A DNA stretch of 5,138 nucleotides from Anaerolineales bacterium (GTDB taxonomy: Bacteria; Chloroflexota; Anaerolineae; Anaerolineales; Villigracilaceae): the NCBI GenBank assembly GCA_028689195.1, contig JAQTWR010000237.1, positions 1-5,138 on the forward strand. Reading direction: 5' to 3'. Positions 1 to 5,138 of this stretch are shown in pieces. Within the stretch, counting starts at the first letter, position 1, and each line of letters begins with the position of its first letter. The notes under the pieces are model-generated. The model had not been told where the DNA came from and made no database searches. It saw only the letters and a list, made by a program, of their open reading frames with translations. The position numbers and the translations under genes are program-made.

Positions 1-1571
1 ACGTCATCCACGCCGACGTTATCCGAGATGAGACCCGCGACCTCGCGCAAACTATCCGCCACTTGCCGCCGCCACTGTTCGGAGCGATATAAATCCGCGT
101 TGCGAATCGCGGCTGCCATCGTATCGGCGACGGCTTCAAACATCATTTGGTCGTCTTCGGTGAACGCGTTTAATTTATCCGACTGAATATCCAAAAGCCC
201 AACCGCTTCGCCGTCAAACAGCAGCGGAACGCAAAGTTCGGAACGCGTATTTTTCGGCGGCAAAGGCGAAGGCACATAACGCGGATGTTTTGAAACGTCG
301 TTGGCGAGCGCCGTCGCGCCATTGCGCGCTACCCACGGCATGATGCCATCCGCGTCATCCAATGAGATGGCGTAACCTTCAAGATTTTTGCTGCGCCTGC
401 CGCTGCCCGCTTCATACGAAATCAAACGCCGGTTTGGATGCACGGTAAATAACGAGACATGCGGATACCCAAATCTTTCATGGATCAACGCCGCCGCGTC
501 GCGCATAATTTCCGAAAGTTCGAGCGTAGACGTAACGCTCTTGCTGACTTCGGAAACCAGCGCGAGTTGATCGGCGCGGCGGCGCAGGGTGGTGTATAAA
601 CGCGCGCCCTCCACCGCCTGCGCGATGTTATCCGCCAGCGCGTTGAGAATCAGCAAATCGTTGGGATGAAACGCGCGCGGTTGGTTGCTTTGCACGTCCA
701 GCACGCCCAACACGCGATTTTCTATTTTGAGTGGAATGACCACTTCCGATTTTGTTTCGGGCAAACTATCAATAAAGCGATAATGCGGATCGGCGCGGAC
801 GTCGTCGCAGATGGTTTGCCTGCCCGTCTGCGCGGCTTCGCCGATGAGTCCCTGCCCGATTTCCACTTCCAGCGCGATGGAGGCTTTGCGTCTTCCTTTG
901 CGCGGCGCGACAGCGCTGGAACGAAAACGCAGCGCTTTGGAATTTGGCTTCAACGTGAAGATGGCGACGTAATAATAATTAAACGTTTTCTGGATAAGTT
1001 CGGTCACGCGCTTCGAGAGCTCGTCGAGATCGAGCACGTTGGCAATCTGCGCGCTGACTGCGCGGACAAGATTCAACTGCCGAATGCGAAACTGCTCCAC
1101 TTCGGCGCGGTGCGAAGCAAAGAGACTCGTCGAAACGATTTGCGCGAGTCCTTGCAGCAAATTCAATTCGTCAGCCGAAAACGCGGGACCCTTTGCGCGG
1201 GTGATTTGAAGCGCGCCAAACGCGACTCCTTGAGATTCAAGCGGAATCGCGGCGAAGGCGAGACGCGAATTTTTATTCTGGTTTGTTTTTTGCGCGACGA
1301 TTTTTCCCGCTTTGATGGCGAGGCGCATCCCGCCTTTGGGCGGCTGGGGAGAAAACACGGAGACGGATTCCCAATCGGGCAGGCGGAAAATATTTTCGTC
1401 CAGCCACACATCCACCTTGCCGTCTATAAGCGGGCTGGTCATGGATATGATGCGGTCGCGCTGCGCGCTGAAGGAATCGTCCTTGCGGAGTCGTTCGCCT
1501 AAACTGGCGAGTTGCCTCCAGTCGTAAGTTTGGGAATGTTCCGCGTTTGATTTGGCGCTCATGCGTTTCAT
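1..1571 (-). CDS. Multi-GAF-domain sensor protein, C-terminus cut off by the window edge
   Basis: The minus-strand frame is open from the ATG at 1571-1569 to the left edge, giving 523 complete codons and no stop. I read it as serial GAF domains. A degenerate one lies at about residues 15-160. A well-formed one at about 168-325 contains FNYYYVAIF, GQGLIGEAAQTG, EVVIPL and LGVLDVQS. A second well-formed one at about 338-492 contains FGYPHVSLF, ELCVPLLFDGEAVGLLDIQS and FTEDDQ. A linker then leads into what looks like a fourth repeat (REVAGLISDNVGVDDV). GAF domains sense small ligands, light or redox state. No membrane segment is visible, so it is probably cytoplasmic. The output domain (histidine kinase, SpoIIE/PP2C phosphatase, GGDEF or other) lies outside the window. 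The ATG overlaps the TGA of the upstream RsbW-like gene (ATGA), implying translational coupling. A second ATG at 1562-1560 has better spacing (9 nt) from AGGGA and is an alternative start. Confidence 0.88.
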   Translation of the reverse strand, partial: MKRMSAKSNAEHSQTYDWRQLASLGERLRKDDSFSAQRDRIISMTSPLIDGKVDVWLDENIFRLPDWESVSVFSPQPPKGGMRLAIKAGKIVAQKTNQNKNSRLAFAAIPLESQGVAFGALQITRAKGPAFSADELNLLQGLAQIVSTSLFASHRAEVEQFRIRQLNLVRAVSAQIANVLDLDELSKRVTELIQKTFNYYYVAIFTLKPNSKALRFRSSAVAPRKGRRKASIALEVEIGQGLIGEAAQTGRQTICDDVRADPHYRFIDSLPETKSEVVIPLKIENRVLGVLDVQSNQPRAFHPNDLLILNALADNIAQAVEGARLYTTLRRRADQLALVSEVSKSVTSTLELSEIMRDAAALIHERFGYPHVSLFTVHPNRRLISYEAGSGRRSKNLEGYAISLDDADGIMPWVARNGATALANDVSKHPRYVPSPLPPKNTRSELCVPLLFDGEAVGLLDIQSDKLNAFTEDDQMMFEAVADTMAAAIRNADLYRSEQWRRQVADSLREVAGLISDNVGVDD

Positions 1572-1984
1572 TCCCTGCGCTTGATCATGGTCAATACGTT
1601 GCCCGTCTTTGCGTTGGGTTCGTAATGCACTTCGTCCATTAGTTTTCGCATGAGATACACGCCCAATCCCCCAACCTGACGCCTGCCAAGATTGGCTTTC
1701 AAGTCGGGCTGTTTGACTTTCGATGCGTCGAAAGATTTGCCGCTATCGCGCATGACGATTGTCAGCGCGCCGCCGCGCATATCGCAAGTCACGTCGAATT
1801 CCGCGTTGGAAACATCCGCGTAGGCGTGTTCGATGATATTGGACGCGGCTTCGTCGGCGGCGAGTTGCAGGGAATAAATCTCTTTCTCGGCAAAGCCGTT
1901 TTCGCGCGCAAACTCCGCGACAAATTTGCGGAGTTCGTCTAAAAATTCAAAACGGGCGGGGAAGGTGGCGCTGGGCATAATCAA
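1568..1984 (-). CDS. RsbW/SpoIIAB-like anti-sigma factor, serine kinase-type ATPase
   Basis: This small GHKL-fold (HATPase_c_2) protein has 138 residues from a TTG at 1984-1982, or 136 from the ATG at 1978-1976. ATG-based numbering: the N box is ADEAASNIIEHAY at 41-53 (Glu43 and Asn47 for catalysis and Mg2+), the G1 box is DSG at 78-80, and the G2 box is GGLG at 103-106. There is no histidine phosphoacceptor domain, and the length is typical of RsbW/SpoIIAB. Family members bind a sigma factor or another partner and phosphorylate a STAS antagonist on serine. The adjacent STAS gene is the obvious substrate. Start choice is uncertain: the only good Shine-Dalgarno (GGGAGG) is 11 nt from the TTG and 17 nt from the ATG, so spacing favours TTG. 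That site is partly inside a hairpin. The stop overlaps the start of the GAF gene (ATGA). No sigma factor gene is in the window, so the target is unknown. Confidence 0.9.
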   Translation of the reverse strand: MIMPSATFPARFEFLDELRKFVAEFARENGFAEKEIYSLQLAADEAASNIIEHAYADVSNAEFDVTCDMRGGALTIVMRDSGKSFDASKVKQPDLKANLGRRQVGGLGVYLMRKLMDEVHYEPNAKTGNVLTMIKRRE

Positions 1985-1987
1985 TTA

Positions 1988-2029
1988 AAAAGCCGCCTCC
2001 CTTTACGCGCAAGCGAAGAGGCGGCTTTT
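1988..2029 (-). terminator. Intrinsic terminator or attenuator hairpin between the STAS and RsbW-like genes
   Basis: A perfect 12-bp inverted repeat pairs 1988-1999 (AAAAGCCGCCTC) with 2018-2029 (GAGGCGGCTTTT). The 18-nt loop can form an inner CGC/GCG stem capped by GCAA. In the minus-strand transcript it reads as an A-tract, a GC-rich 8-bp core and then a U-tract, the form of a Rho-independent terminator. It begins 23 nt after the STAS stop. It ends just before the start of the RsbW-like gene and covers most of that gene's Shine-Dalgarno. It probably reduces expression of the downstream genes relative to STAS. The plus strand also has a T-run after the stem, but no plus-strand gene ends here. 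Confidence 0.78.
1996..2001 (-). promoter_or_regulatory. Ribosome binding site of the RsbW-like gene, partly sequestered
   Basis: The minus strand reads GGGAGG here, 11 nt before the TTG at 1984 and 17 nt before the ATG at 1978. The spacing suggests the TTG is used. The four bases GAGG fall inside the 3' arm of the hairpin at 1988-2029, so the folded RNA would hide the site. Confidence 0.55.
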
Positions 2030-2052
2030 CTATCGAATGTTTTTGGAAATGA

Positions 2053-2388
2053 TTAGAAGCTGCCGACTGCCGCGACAACGTCGTCGAAGGTTTTGAAGAG
2101 CTCGGTAAAACCCGCGAGTTCAAGCGCTTCTTTGATGCGCTCCGGCGCGGCGACCAAAACCAATTCGCCGCGATTGTAGCGCTTGCAATTTCTCTGCGTA
2201 GCGAGCAAGGCGCGGAAACCCGCGCTGGACATGTATTCGAGTTCGCTCATATCCACCGCAATGTTGAAGCGGCTATTGCCGTTGGATTTTTCAAGCGCTT
2301 TGGAAAATTCCGGCGCGGTGGCGCTGTCTACGCGTCCCGTTACTTTGACCAAGTCGCAATGCTTAAATTCCTGAGTCGTAATTTCCAT
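2053..2388 (-). CDS. STAS-domain anti-anti-sigma factor (SpoIIAA/RsbV-like)
   Basis: At 111 residues this is a single STAS domain of the usual SpoIIAA/RsbV length, with no other domain. The family signature is DMSELEYMSSAGFRALL at residues 46-62. Aligned to Bacillus SpoIIAA (FMDSSG), the phosphorylated serine corresponds to Ser55 and is kept, while the preceding Asp is replaced by Ser54 and the following Ser by Ala56. In this family the unphosphorylated protein binds the RsbW-type kinase and frees its partner; phosphorylation by the kinase switches it off. The RsbW-like gene directly downstream is the likely partner. The start is well supported: GGAGG at 2395-2399 is 6 nt from the ATG. It is the first gene after the extended -10 promoter at 2431-2439 and is followed by the hairpin at 1988-2029, so it may be made in excess of the kinase. 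Confidence 0.93.
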   Translation of the reverse strand: MEITTQEFKHCDLVKVTGRVDSATAPEFSKALEKSNGNSRFNIAVDMSELEYMSSAGFRALLATQRNCKRYNRGELVLVAAPERIKEALELAGFTELFKTFDDVVAAVGSF

Positions 2389-2394
2389 ATTGAT

Positions 2395-2399
2395 CCTCC
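2395..2399 (-). promoter_or_regulatory. Ribosome binding site of the STAS gene
   Basis: The minus strand reads GGAGG, with a 6-nt spacer (ATCAAT) before the ATG at 2388-2386. It fixes the start of the STAS gene. Confidence 0.8.
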
Positions 2400-2430
2400 A
2401 AAAATAGGATGGTTTATTTTTACTAAAAAA

Positions 2431-2439
2431 ATTATATCA
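2431..2439 (-). promoter_or_regulatory. Extended -10 promoter of the STAS/RsbW/GAF unit
   Basis: The minus strand reads TGATATAAT: a consensus TATAAT (2431-2436) preceded by TG at the extended -10 position (2438-2439). No good -35 is seen; hexamers at 17-18 bp spacing (TTATAC or TTTATA) are poor matches. Transcription would start near 2424, leaving a leader of about 36 nt that contains the STAS ribosome binding site. It sits in the 97-bp gap after the GNAT gene, so the STAS unit can be expressed independently of the response regulator unit. Confidence 0.6.
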
Positions 2440-2485
2440 CCGATGGCAATGCGGTATAAATCCCTAACGGGACAAGTGTGTCGCG

Positions 2486-3373
2486 TTACGGGTCTGCCCT
2501 CAAACTTTCAGGCGGAACGCCGCGCCACATTTCAATGCGCCGAAAAGATTCGACATAGCCCATGCGATAGTACGCGGGCAGGTGCGGATCGTCCACCTGA
2601 ATATTTTCAATCTGCGTATCCAGGCGCGGATATTGATAATGTAAATGGGTCAACAACGCATACGCGACTTCGGCGGGATCGCCCTTTTCCGTCTTGATGG
2701 CGAAGCGCGTCAACAGGAATTTCTGGCGTTGATAAACGAGCCAGCCGCGACTGTCGTCGGCGAGCGTAATCCGCAAACCAGAAACATCGTGGGCGTTGGA
2801 AAGCGATTCGGATTGATTGGTCCACGGCTGCGCGCCGCGATCATGCCCCACCAAAACGAGGGCGTCCATCCGCTCCAGGCGCTGCGCGTCCGCGACGATG
2901 GGATTCGGCGGCGGGACGTGCGGCGCGCGGCGCAAGATCAACAATTCGCCGACTTCGTAGAATTTCAACTTCAGGAATAATTGATGCGCGGGCGTGTTGT
3001 GCTTAATCACTTCGAGCATGGAAAAATCAAGCCCAAGACGTTCGGCGCGTTCGAGCAGTCCGTTCATCAAAGCCTTGCCGACTCCGCCGCGCCGCGTGTT
3101 GGGAATCACGCCCAGACGGGTGATCCATGCGCGGTCTTGACGCGCGCCAAGCATGGCAACGCCCAGCGCTTCGCCATCCTGCGCGACGGCGACGAGCGAG
3201 TGTTCCAGCTTCACGTCGTAAATCTCGACGTATGCCGCCAGACGCGCGGCGTTCATGGGCATAGGCACCATGTAGTCAACGCGCGTTCGATTATAGATTG
3301 CGGCGAGTTGTTCAAAACTGAAGCGGCTTGCAGGGATTAGCGAAATCGCGTCTGTTTTTATAATATCCGTCAT
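2486..3373 (-). CDS. GNAT-family N-acetyltransferase with a second, degenerate GNAT-like half
   Basis: The protein has 295 residues, about twice a single GNAT domain. The N-terminal half (about 10-150) carries motif A, ITRLGVIPNTRRGGVGKALM at 84-103, with the acetyl-CoA pyrophosphate loop RxxGxG (Arg94, Gly97, Gly99). It also carries a motif B-like stretch, VIKHNTPAHQLFLKLKFYEVG at 122-142, with Asn126 and Tyr139. The C-terminal half (about 195-285) ends in ENIQVDDPHLPAYYRMGYVE (256-275), which resembles GNAT motif B, but it has no RxxGxG loop. It is probably a tandem GNAT in which only the first half binds acetyl-CoA. The substrate cannot be told from sequence. The start ATG overlaps the stop of the response regulator (ATGA) and has no strong Shine-Dalgarno, which suggests translational coupling. 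The gene ends with TAA; no convincing terminator follows. Confidence 0.87.
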   Translation of the reverse strand: MTDIIKTDAISLIPASRFSFEQLAAIYNRTRVDYMVPMPMNAARLAAYVEIYDVKLEHSLVAVAQDGEALGVAMLGARQDRAWITRLGVIPNTRRGGVGKALMNGLLERAERLGLDFSMLEVIKHNTPAHQLFLKLKFYEVGELLILRRAPHVPPPNPIVADAQRLERMDALVLVGHDRGAQPWTNQSESLSNAHDVSGLRITLADDSRGWLVYQRQKFLLTRFAIKTEKGDPAEVAYALLTHLHYQYPRLDTQIENIQVDDPHLPAYYRMGYVESFRRIEMWRGVPPESLRADP

Positions 3374-3744
3374 TGGTGTTTCTTCAAATAAGCGCCCACT
3401 TGGGCGACAAAATCGCTCACCTTGACAATCGGTTTGGCGATATATCCATTGCAGCCATAACTTTCGATCATTTGCTTTGCCGTTTCGTGGGGCCAGGCGG
3501 TGAATGCGATAATGGGCGTCGCATCCAGCGCGGATTCGGCGCGCAGCCAGCCCGCCAAAGTCTGACCGTCATAATCGGGCAAGCCAAGATCAAGCAGAAT
3601 GAGGTCGGGATTATGGGCGAGCGCCATCTGCAAACCCGTCTCGGCGTCTGGCGCGTGAAAGACTTCGTATCCGCTTGGGGTTAATGCGCGGCGTACAAGT
3701 TCTACGGTATCGGGCATGTCTTCGATTAAAAGGATTTTGGTCAT
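3370..3744 (-). CDS. Single-domain CheY-like response regulator
   Basis: At 124 residues this is a receiver domain and nothing else. All key residues are present: the acidic pair Glu8-Asp9, the phosphoacceptor Asp52 (LILLDLGLPD), the switch Thr82 (AFTAW) and Lys104 followed by Pro105 (YIAKP). Such proteins receive a phosphoryl group from a histidine kinase on the aspartate and act by binding another protein, since no DNA-binding or enzymatic output domain is fused. The kinase is not in the window. The gene is first in its unit, with a promoter at 3776-3803. A leader of roughly 25 nt has no obvious Shine-Dalgarno. The stop overlaps the start of the GNAT gene (ATGA), so the two are very probably co-expressed. 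The GNAT protein is a possible but unproven partner. Confidence 0.93.
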   Translation of the reverse strand: MTKILLIEDMPDTVELVRRALTPSGYEVFHAPDAETGLQMALAHNPDLILLDLGLPDYDGQTLAGWLRAESALDATPIIAFTAWPHETAKQMIESYGCNGYIAKPIVKVSDFVAQVGAYLKKHQ

Positions 3745-3775
3745 AGAGACGCTCGCAAAGTTATGAGATGTAGAA

Positions 3776-3803
3776 ATTATACCCGCGTACTTGGAATGTT
3801 CAA
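3776..3803 (-). promoter_or_regulatory. Sigma-70-type promoter of the response regulator/GNAT unit
   Basis: On the minus strand, -35 TTGAAC (3798-3803) and a consensus -10 TATAAT (3776-3781) are separated by 16 bp. The -35 matches TTGACA at four positions. A start near 3769 would leave a leader of about 25 nt before the ATG at 3744. Confidence 0.62.
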
Positions 3804-3847
3804 CGCGATTACGGGATATGGGAGTGGCTAAAAGAATGGGCTTTCAT

Positions 3848-3921
3848 TAACCACGAAGCCACAAAGGCGCGGAGACTCAAAGAATTCTTAGCGACTTGGC
3901 GGCTTTGTGCCTTTGTGGTTA
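3848..3921. repeat. 74-bp imperfect palindrome made of eight 8-bp units
   Basis: The axis is the AATT at 3883-3886, within GAATTC at 3882-3887. The left arm has four octamers (CCACGAAG, CCACAAAG, GCGCGGAG, ACTCAAAG; 3851-3882). The right arm has four on the other strand (CTTAGCGA, CTTGGCGG, CTTTGTGC, CTTTGTGG; 3887-3918). TAA and TTA cap the ends. Over 40 bases the arms match at 32. Outside, TGGGCT (3837-3842) can pair with AGCCCA (3921-3926) across a short bulge. It lies between two divergent promoters, so it is not a normal gene-end terminator. It could be a dispersed genomic repeat (REP- or MITE-like), a cruciform site or a multi-site protein-binding element. Confidence 0.85.
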
Positions 3922-4018
3922 GCCCACAAGATTAGTCGCTCCTCGGGATATTCGCTTCGCCCGTGTGCAGTCAAAACGGATTTTGCGAAAAAATATTCCA
4001 TTCAGTGTAAAAAAGGCG

Positions 4019-4024
4019 TATACT
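4019..4024 (+). promoter_or_regulatory. Probable -10 element of the binding-protein gene
   Basis: TATACT is a 5-of-6 match to TATAAT, 35 bp upstream of the ATG. The hexamer at 17-bp spacing (TTCCAT, 3996-4001) is a poor -35, and an A-rich stretch lies further upstream, so an activator or an UP-like element may contribute. Confidence 0.45.
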
Positions 4025-4046
4025 GTGGTCTTCCATACAACTTCAA

Positions 4047-4053
4047 AAAGGAG
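4047..4053 (+). promoter_or_regulatory. Ribosome binding site of the binding-protein gene
   Basis: AAAGGAG stands 5 nt before the ATG at 4059-4061. This strong match fixes the start, which is also the start that yields a proper lipoprotein signal. Confidence 0.82.
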
Positions 4054-4058
4054 AAGAA

Positions 4059-5138
4059 ATGAAACACACGTCGTTAAAAGTATTGATTGTCTTGACGCTT
4101 ATCAGCGTTCTGGTTGCAGCCTGCGGAGGCGCGCCAACGCCCGCGCCGACCGCCGAACCCGCCACGCAAGCGCCCGTCGTCACCGAAGCGCCTGTCGTCA
4201 CCGAGGCTCCCGCCGCCAGCAATTTGCCCGCCACCATTACGCTTGGCGCCGTCCATGACCTGAGCGGCGCAACCGCGCTGTACGGCACATCCATCCAAAA
4301 AGGAATTGATCTAGCCGTCAAACAGATGAACGAGCAGAAATTCTTCGGCGAAGGCGTCACCCTGACCGTCGTCTACGAAGACGCGGCGGGCGATCCCAAA
4401 CAAGCGATTGCCGCTTTTGAAAAATTGATCGCCAACCCCGATGTGGCTGTCATCCTCGGACCTACGCTTTCCAGCGAAGCCAAATCCGCCGACCCGCTGG
4501 CGCAAGAAGCGGGAATGCCCGTCGTCGCCAGTTCCAACACCGCCAGCGGCATTACTGATATTGGCGATTACATCTTCCGCACCAGCCTGCCCGAAAGCGC
4601 GGTCATCCCGAACACCATCAAAGTCACCAAGGCGGCGCTCGGACTGACCAAAGTGGCTGTGATGTACGGCAACGACGACGCCTTCACCCAAAGCGGGTAC
4701 GACGTCTTCAAAGCCTCGCTCGAAGCCGAAGGTATTGAAATCCTCACCGAAGAAACCTTCGCCAAAGGCGATACCGATTTCTCCGCGCAGTTGACCAAAA
4801 TTCAATCGCTCAACCCCGACGCGATTGTCGTCTCTGCGTTGGCTGAAGAAGCCGCCAACATCATGGTGCAGGCGCGCACATTGGGCATCCCCGATACCGT
4901 CCGCTTCATCGGCGGCAACGGATTCAACAGCCCCAAACTCGCTGAAATCGCAGGCACTGCGGCTGAAGGCGCAATCTCTGGCTCCGCGTGGAACGTAGCA
5001 AGCGTTTACCCCGCTAGCGCCGATTTCGTTGCGGCTTTCAACGCCGAATACGGCGCGAATCCCGACCAGTTCGCCGCGCAGGCTTACACAGCCGCGTGGG
5101 CTGCCGCCGCCGCCATCAAGAGCGCGGACAGCGTAGAC
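4059..5138 (+). CDS. ABC transporter substrate-binding lipoprotein, branched-chain amino acid/amide (LivK-like) family; 3' end outside the window
   Basis: The frame is open for 360 codons to the right edge. Residues 1-21 are a lipoprotein signal peptide (basic MKHTSLK, a hydrophobic core, lipobox VAAC) with the lipidated Cys at 22. The mature protein should be anchored outside the cytoplasmic membrane. A Pro/Thr/Ala-rich linker follows (about 25-56) and contains two copies of APVVTE. From about 58 the sequence is a type I periplasmic-binding fold (Peripla_BP_6): ITLGAVHDLSGATALYG and IQKGIDLAVKQMN, then VTLTVVYEDAAGDPKQAI, then VAVILGPTLSSEAKSADPLA, and later KVAVMYGNDDAFTQSGYDVF and DTDFSAQLTKIQSLNPDAIV. 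Family members deliver branched-chain amino acids, amides, urea or related compounds to an ABC permease. The ligand here cannot be assigned. Family length is usually about 380-420 residues, so a few tens of residues are missing. Permease and ATPase genes (livHMGF-like) would be expected to the right. Confidence 0.93.
   Translation, partial: MKHTSLKVLIVLTLISVLVAACGGAPTPAPTAEPATQAPVVTEAPVVTEAPAASNLPATITLGAVHDLSGATALYGTSIQKGIDLAVKQMNEQKFFGEGVTLTVVYEDAAGDPKQAIAAFEKLIANPDVAVILGPTLSSEAKSADPLAQEAGMPVVASSNTASGITDIGDYIFRTSLPESAVIPNTIKVTKAALGLTKVAVMYGNDDAFTQSGYDVFKASLEAEGIEILTEETFAKGDTDFSAQLTKIQSLNPDAIVVSALAEEAANIMVQARTLGIPDTVRFIGGNGFNSPKLAEIAGTAAEGAISGSAWNVASVYPASADFVAAFNAEYGANPDQFAAQAYTAAWAAAAAIKSADSVD
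4170..4205 (+). repeat. 18-bp tandem duplication in the lipoprotein linker
   Basis: Two adjacent 18-bp units (4170-4187 and 4188-4205) differ at two third-codon positions and both encode APVVTE. A partial third copy (GCTCCC, encoding AP) follows. The unit is in frame and lengthens the flexible linker between the lipid anchor and the binding domain. Confidence 0.8.

Larger units (their letters stand above)
3745..4058. other. Divergent intergenic region
   Basis: This 314-bp gap separates the minus-strand response regulator from the plus-strand binding protein. It contains the leftward promoter (3776-3803), a 74-bp octamer palindrome (3848-3921), an A-rich stretch (about 3973-4014) and the rightward promoter and ribosome binding site (4019-4053). 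I see no RNA gene or coding frame with family resemblance in it. The 3922-3972 stretch shows only a short CGGG/CCCG inverted repeat. Confidence 0.7.

Noticed and set aside
666..1502. A 278-codon plus-strand open frame opposite the GAF gene
   Set aside because: It lies antisense to a continuous GAF-coding frame with clear domain motifs. Its translation shows no family resemblance, and it is a by-product of GC-rich codon use.
2406..2433. T-run/A-run inverted repeat in the STAS leader considered as a terminator for the GNAT gene
   Set aside because: It has only A-T pairs with no GC stem and overlaps the extended -10 promoter. It is better explained as the AT-rich promoter and start region.
2458..2475. 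Short TCCC/GGGA hairpin just after the GNAT stop
   Set aside because: The stem is only 4-5 bp and no U-tract follows, so it is too weak to call a terminator.
2645..3340. Two plus-strand open frames (2645-2980 and 2981-3340) opposite the GNAT gene
   Set aside because: Both mirror a well-supported GNAT frame and have no recognisable domain or start signal.
3848..3921. Octamer palindrome considered as a CRISPR array
   Set aside because: The units are 8 bp, contiguous and in opposite orientations, with no spacers and no cas genes nearby.
3848..3921. The same palindrome considered as a transcription terminator
   Set aside because: Both flanking genes start, rather than end, on either side of it, and no U-tract follows either arm.
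4311..4805. A 164-codon minus-strand open frame rich in Gly, Phe and Asp
   Set aside because: It is antisense to the binding-protein gene, has no plausible ribosome binding site, and its biased composition is what the complement of that codon use would give.

Overview
The window is a mid-GC bacterial fragment, rich in GCG/CGC codons. It looks like an environmental Chloroflexota genome, most likely Anaerolineae. This is inferred from the style of the proteins (a long multi-GAF sensor beside STAS and RsbW-like proteins, and a Pro/Thr-linker lipoprotein of the branched-chain amino acid binding family). No rRNA or marker gene confirms it. No tRNA, rRNA, CRISPR array or insertion sequence was seen.

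Layout. About the first 3.75 kb is coded on the minus strand, as two transcription units read right to left. Unit A (3744 to 2486) has a good -35/-10 promoter. It encodes a stand-alone CheY-like response regulator overlapping by 4 nt (ATGA) a two-domain GNAT acetyltransferase. Unit B starts at an extended -10 promoter near 2431-2439. It encodes a STAS anti-anti-sigma protein, then an RsbW-like ATPase/kinase, then, after another ATGA overlap, a multi-GAF protein that runs off the left edge after at least 523 codons. A strong terminator-type hairpin (1988-2029) lies between the STAS gene and the RsbW-like gene and covers part of the latter's ribosome binding site.

The 314-bp divergent intergenic region (3745-4058) holds both outward promoters. 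Between them is a 74-bp imperfect palindrome built from eight 8-bp units around AATT. To its right, on the plus strand, a lipoprotein of the branched-chain amino acid/amide ABC transporter binding family starts at 4059 and runs off the right edge after 360 codons.

Working together. Unit B carries the antagonist and kinase of a partner-switching pathway, plus a GAF sensor whose missing C-terminus could be the phosphatase, a histidine kinase or another output. The response regulator has no DNA-binding domain, so it must act through protein contacts or as a phosphoacceptor. Its kinase is not in the window. The protein families are ordinary. The features most worth a second look are the attenuator-like hairpin and the octamer palindrome.
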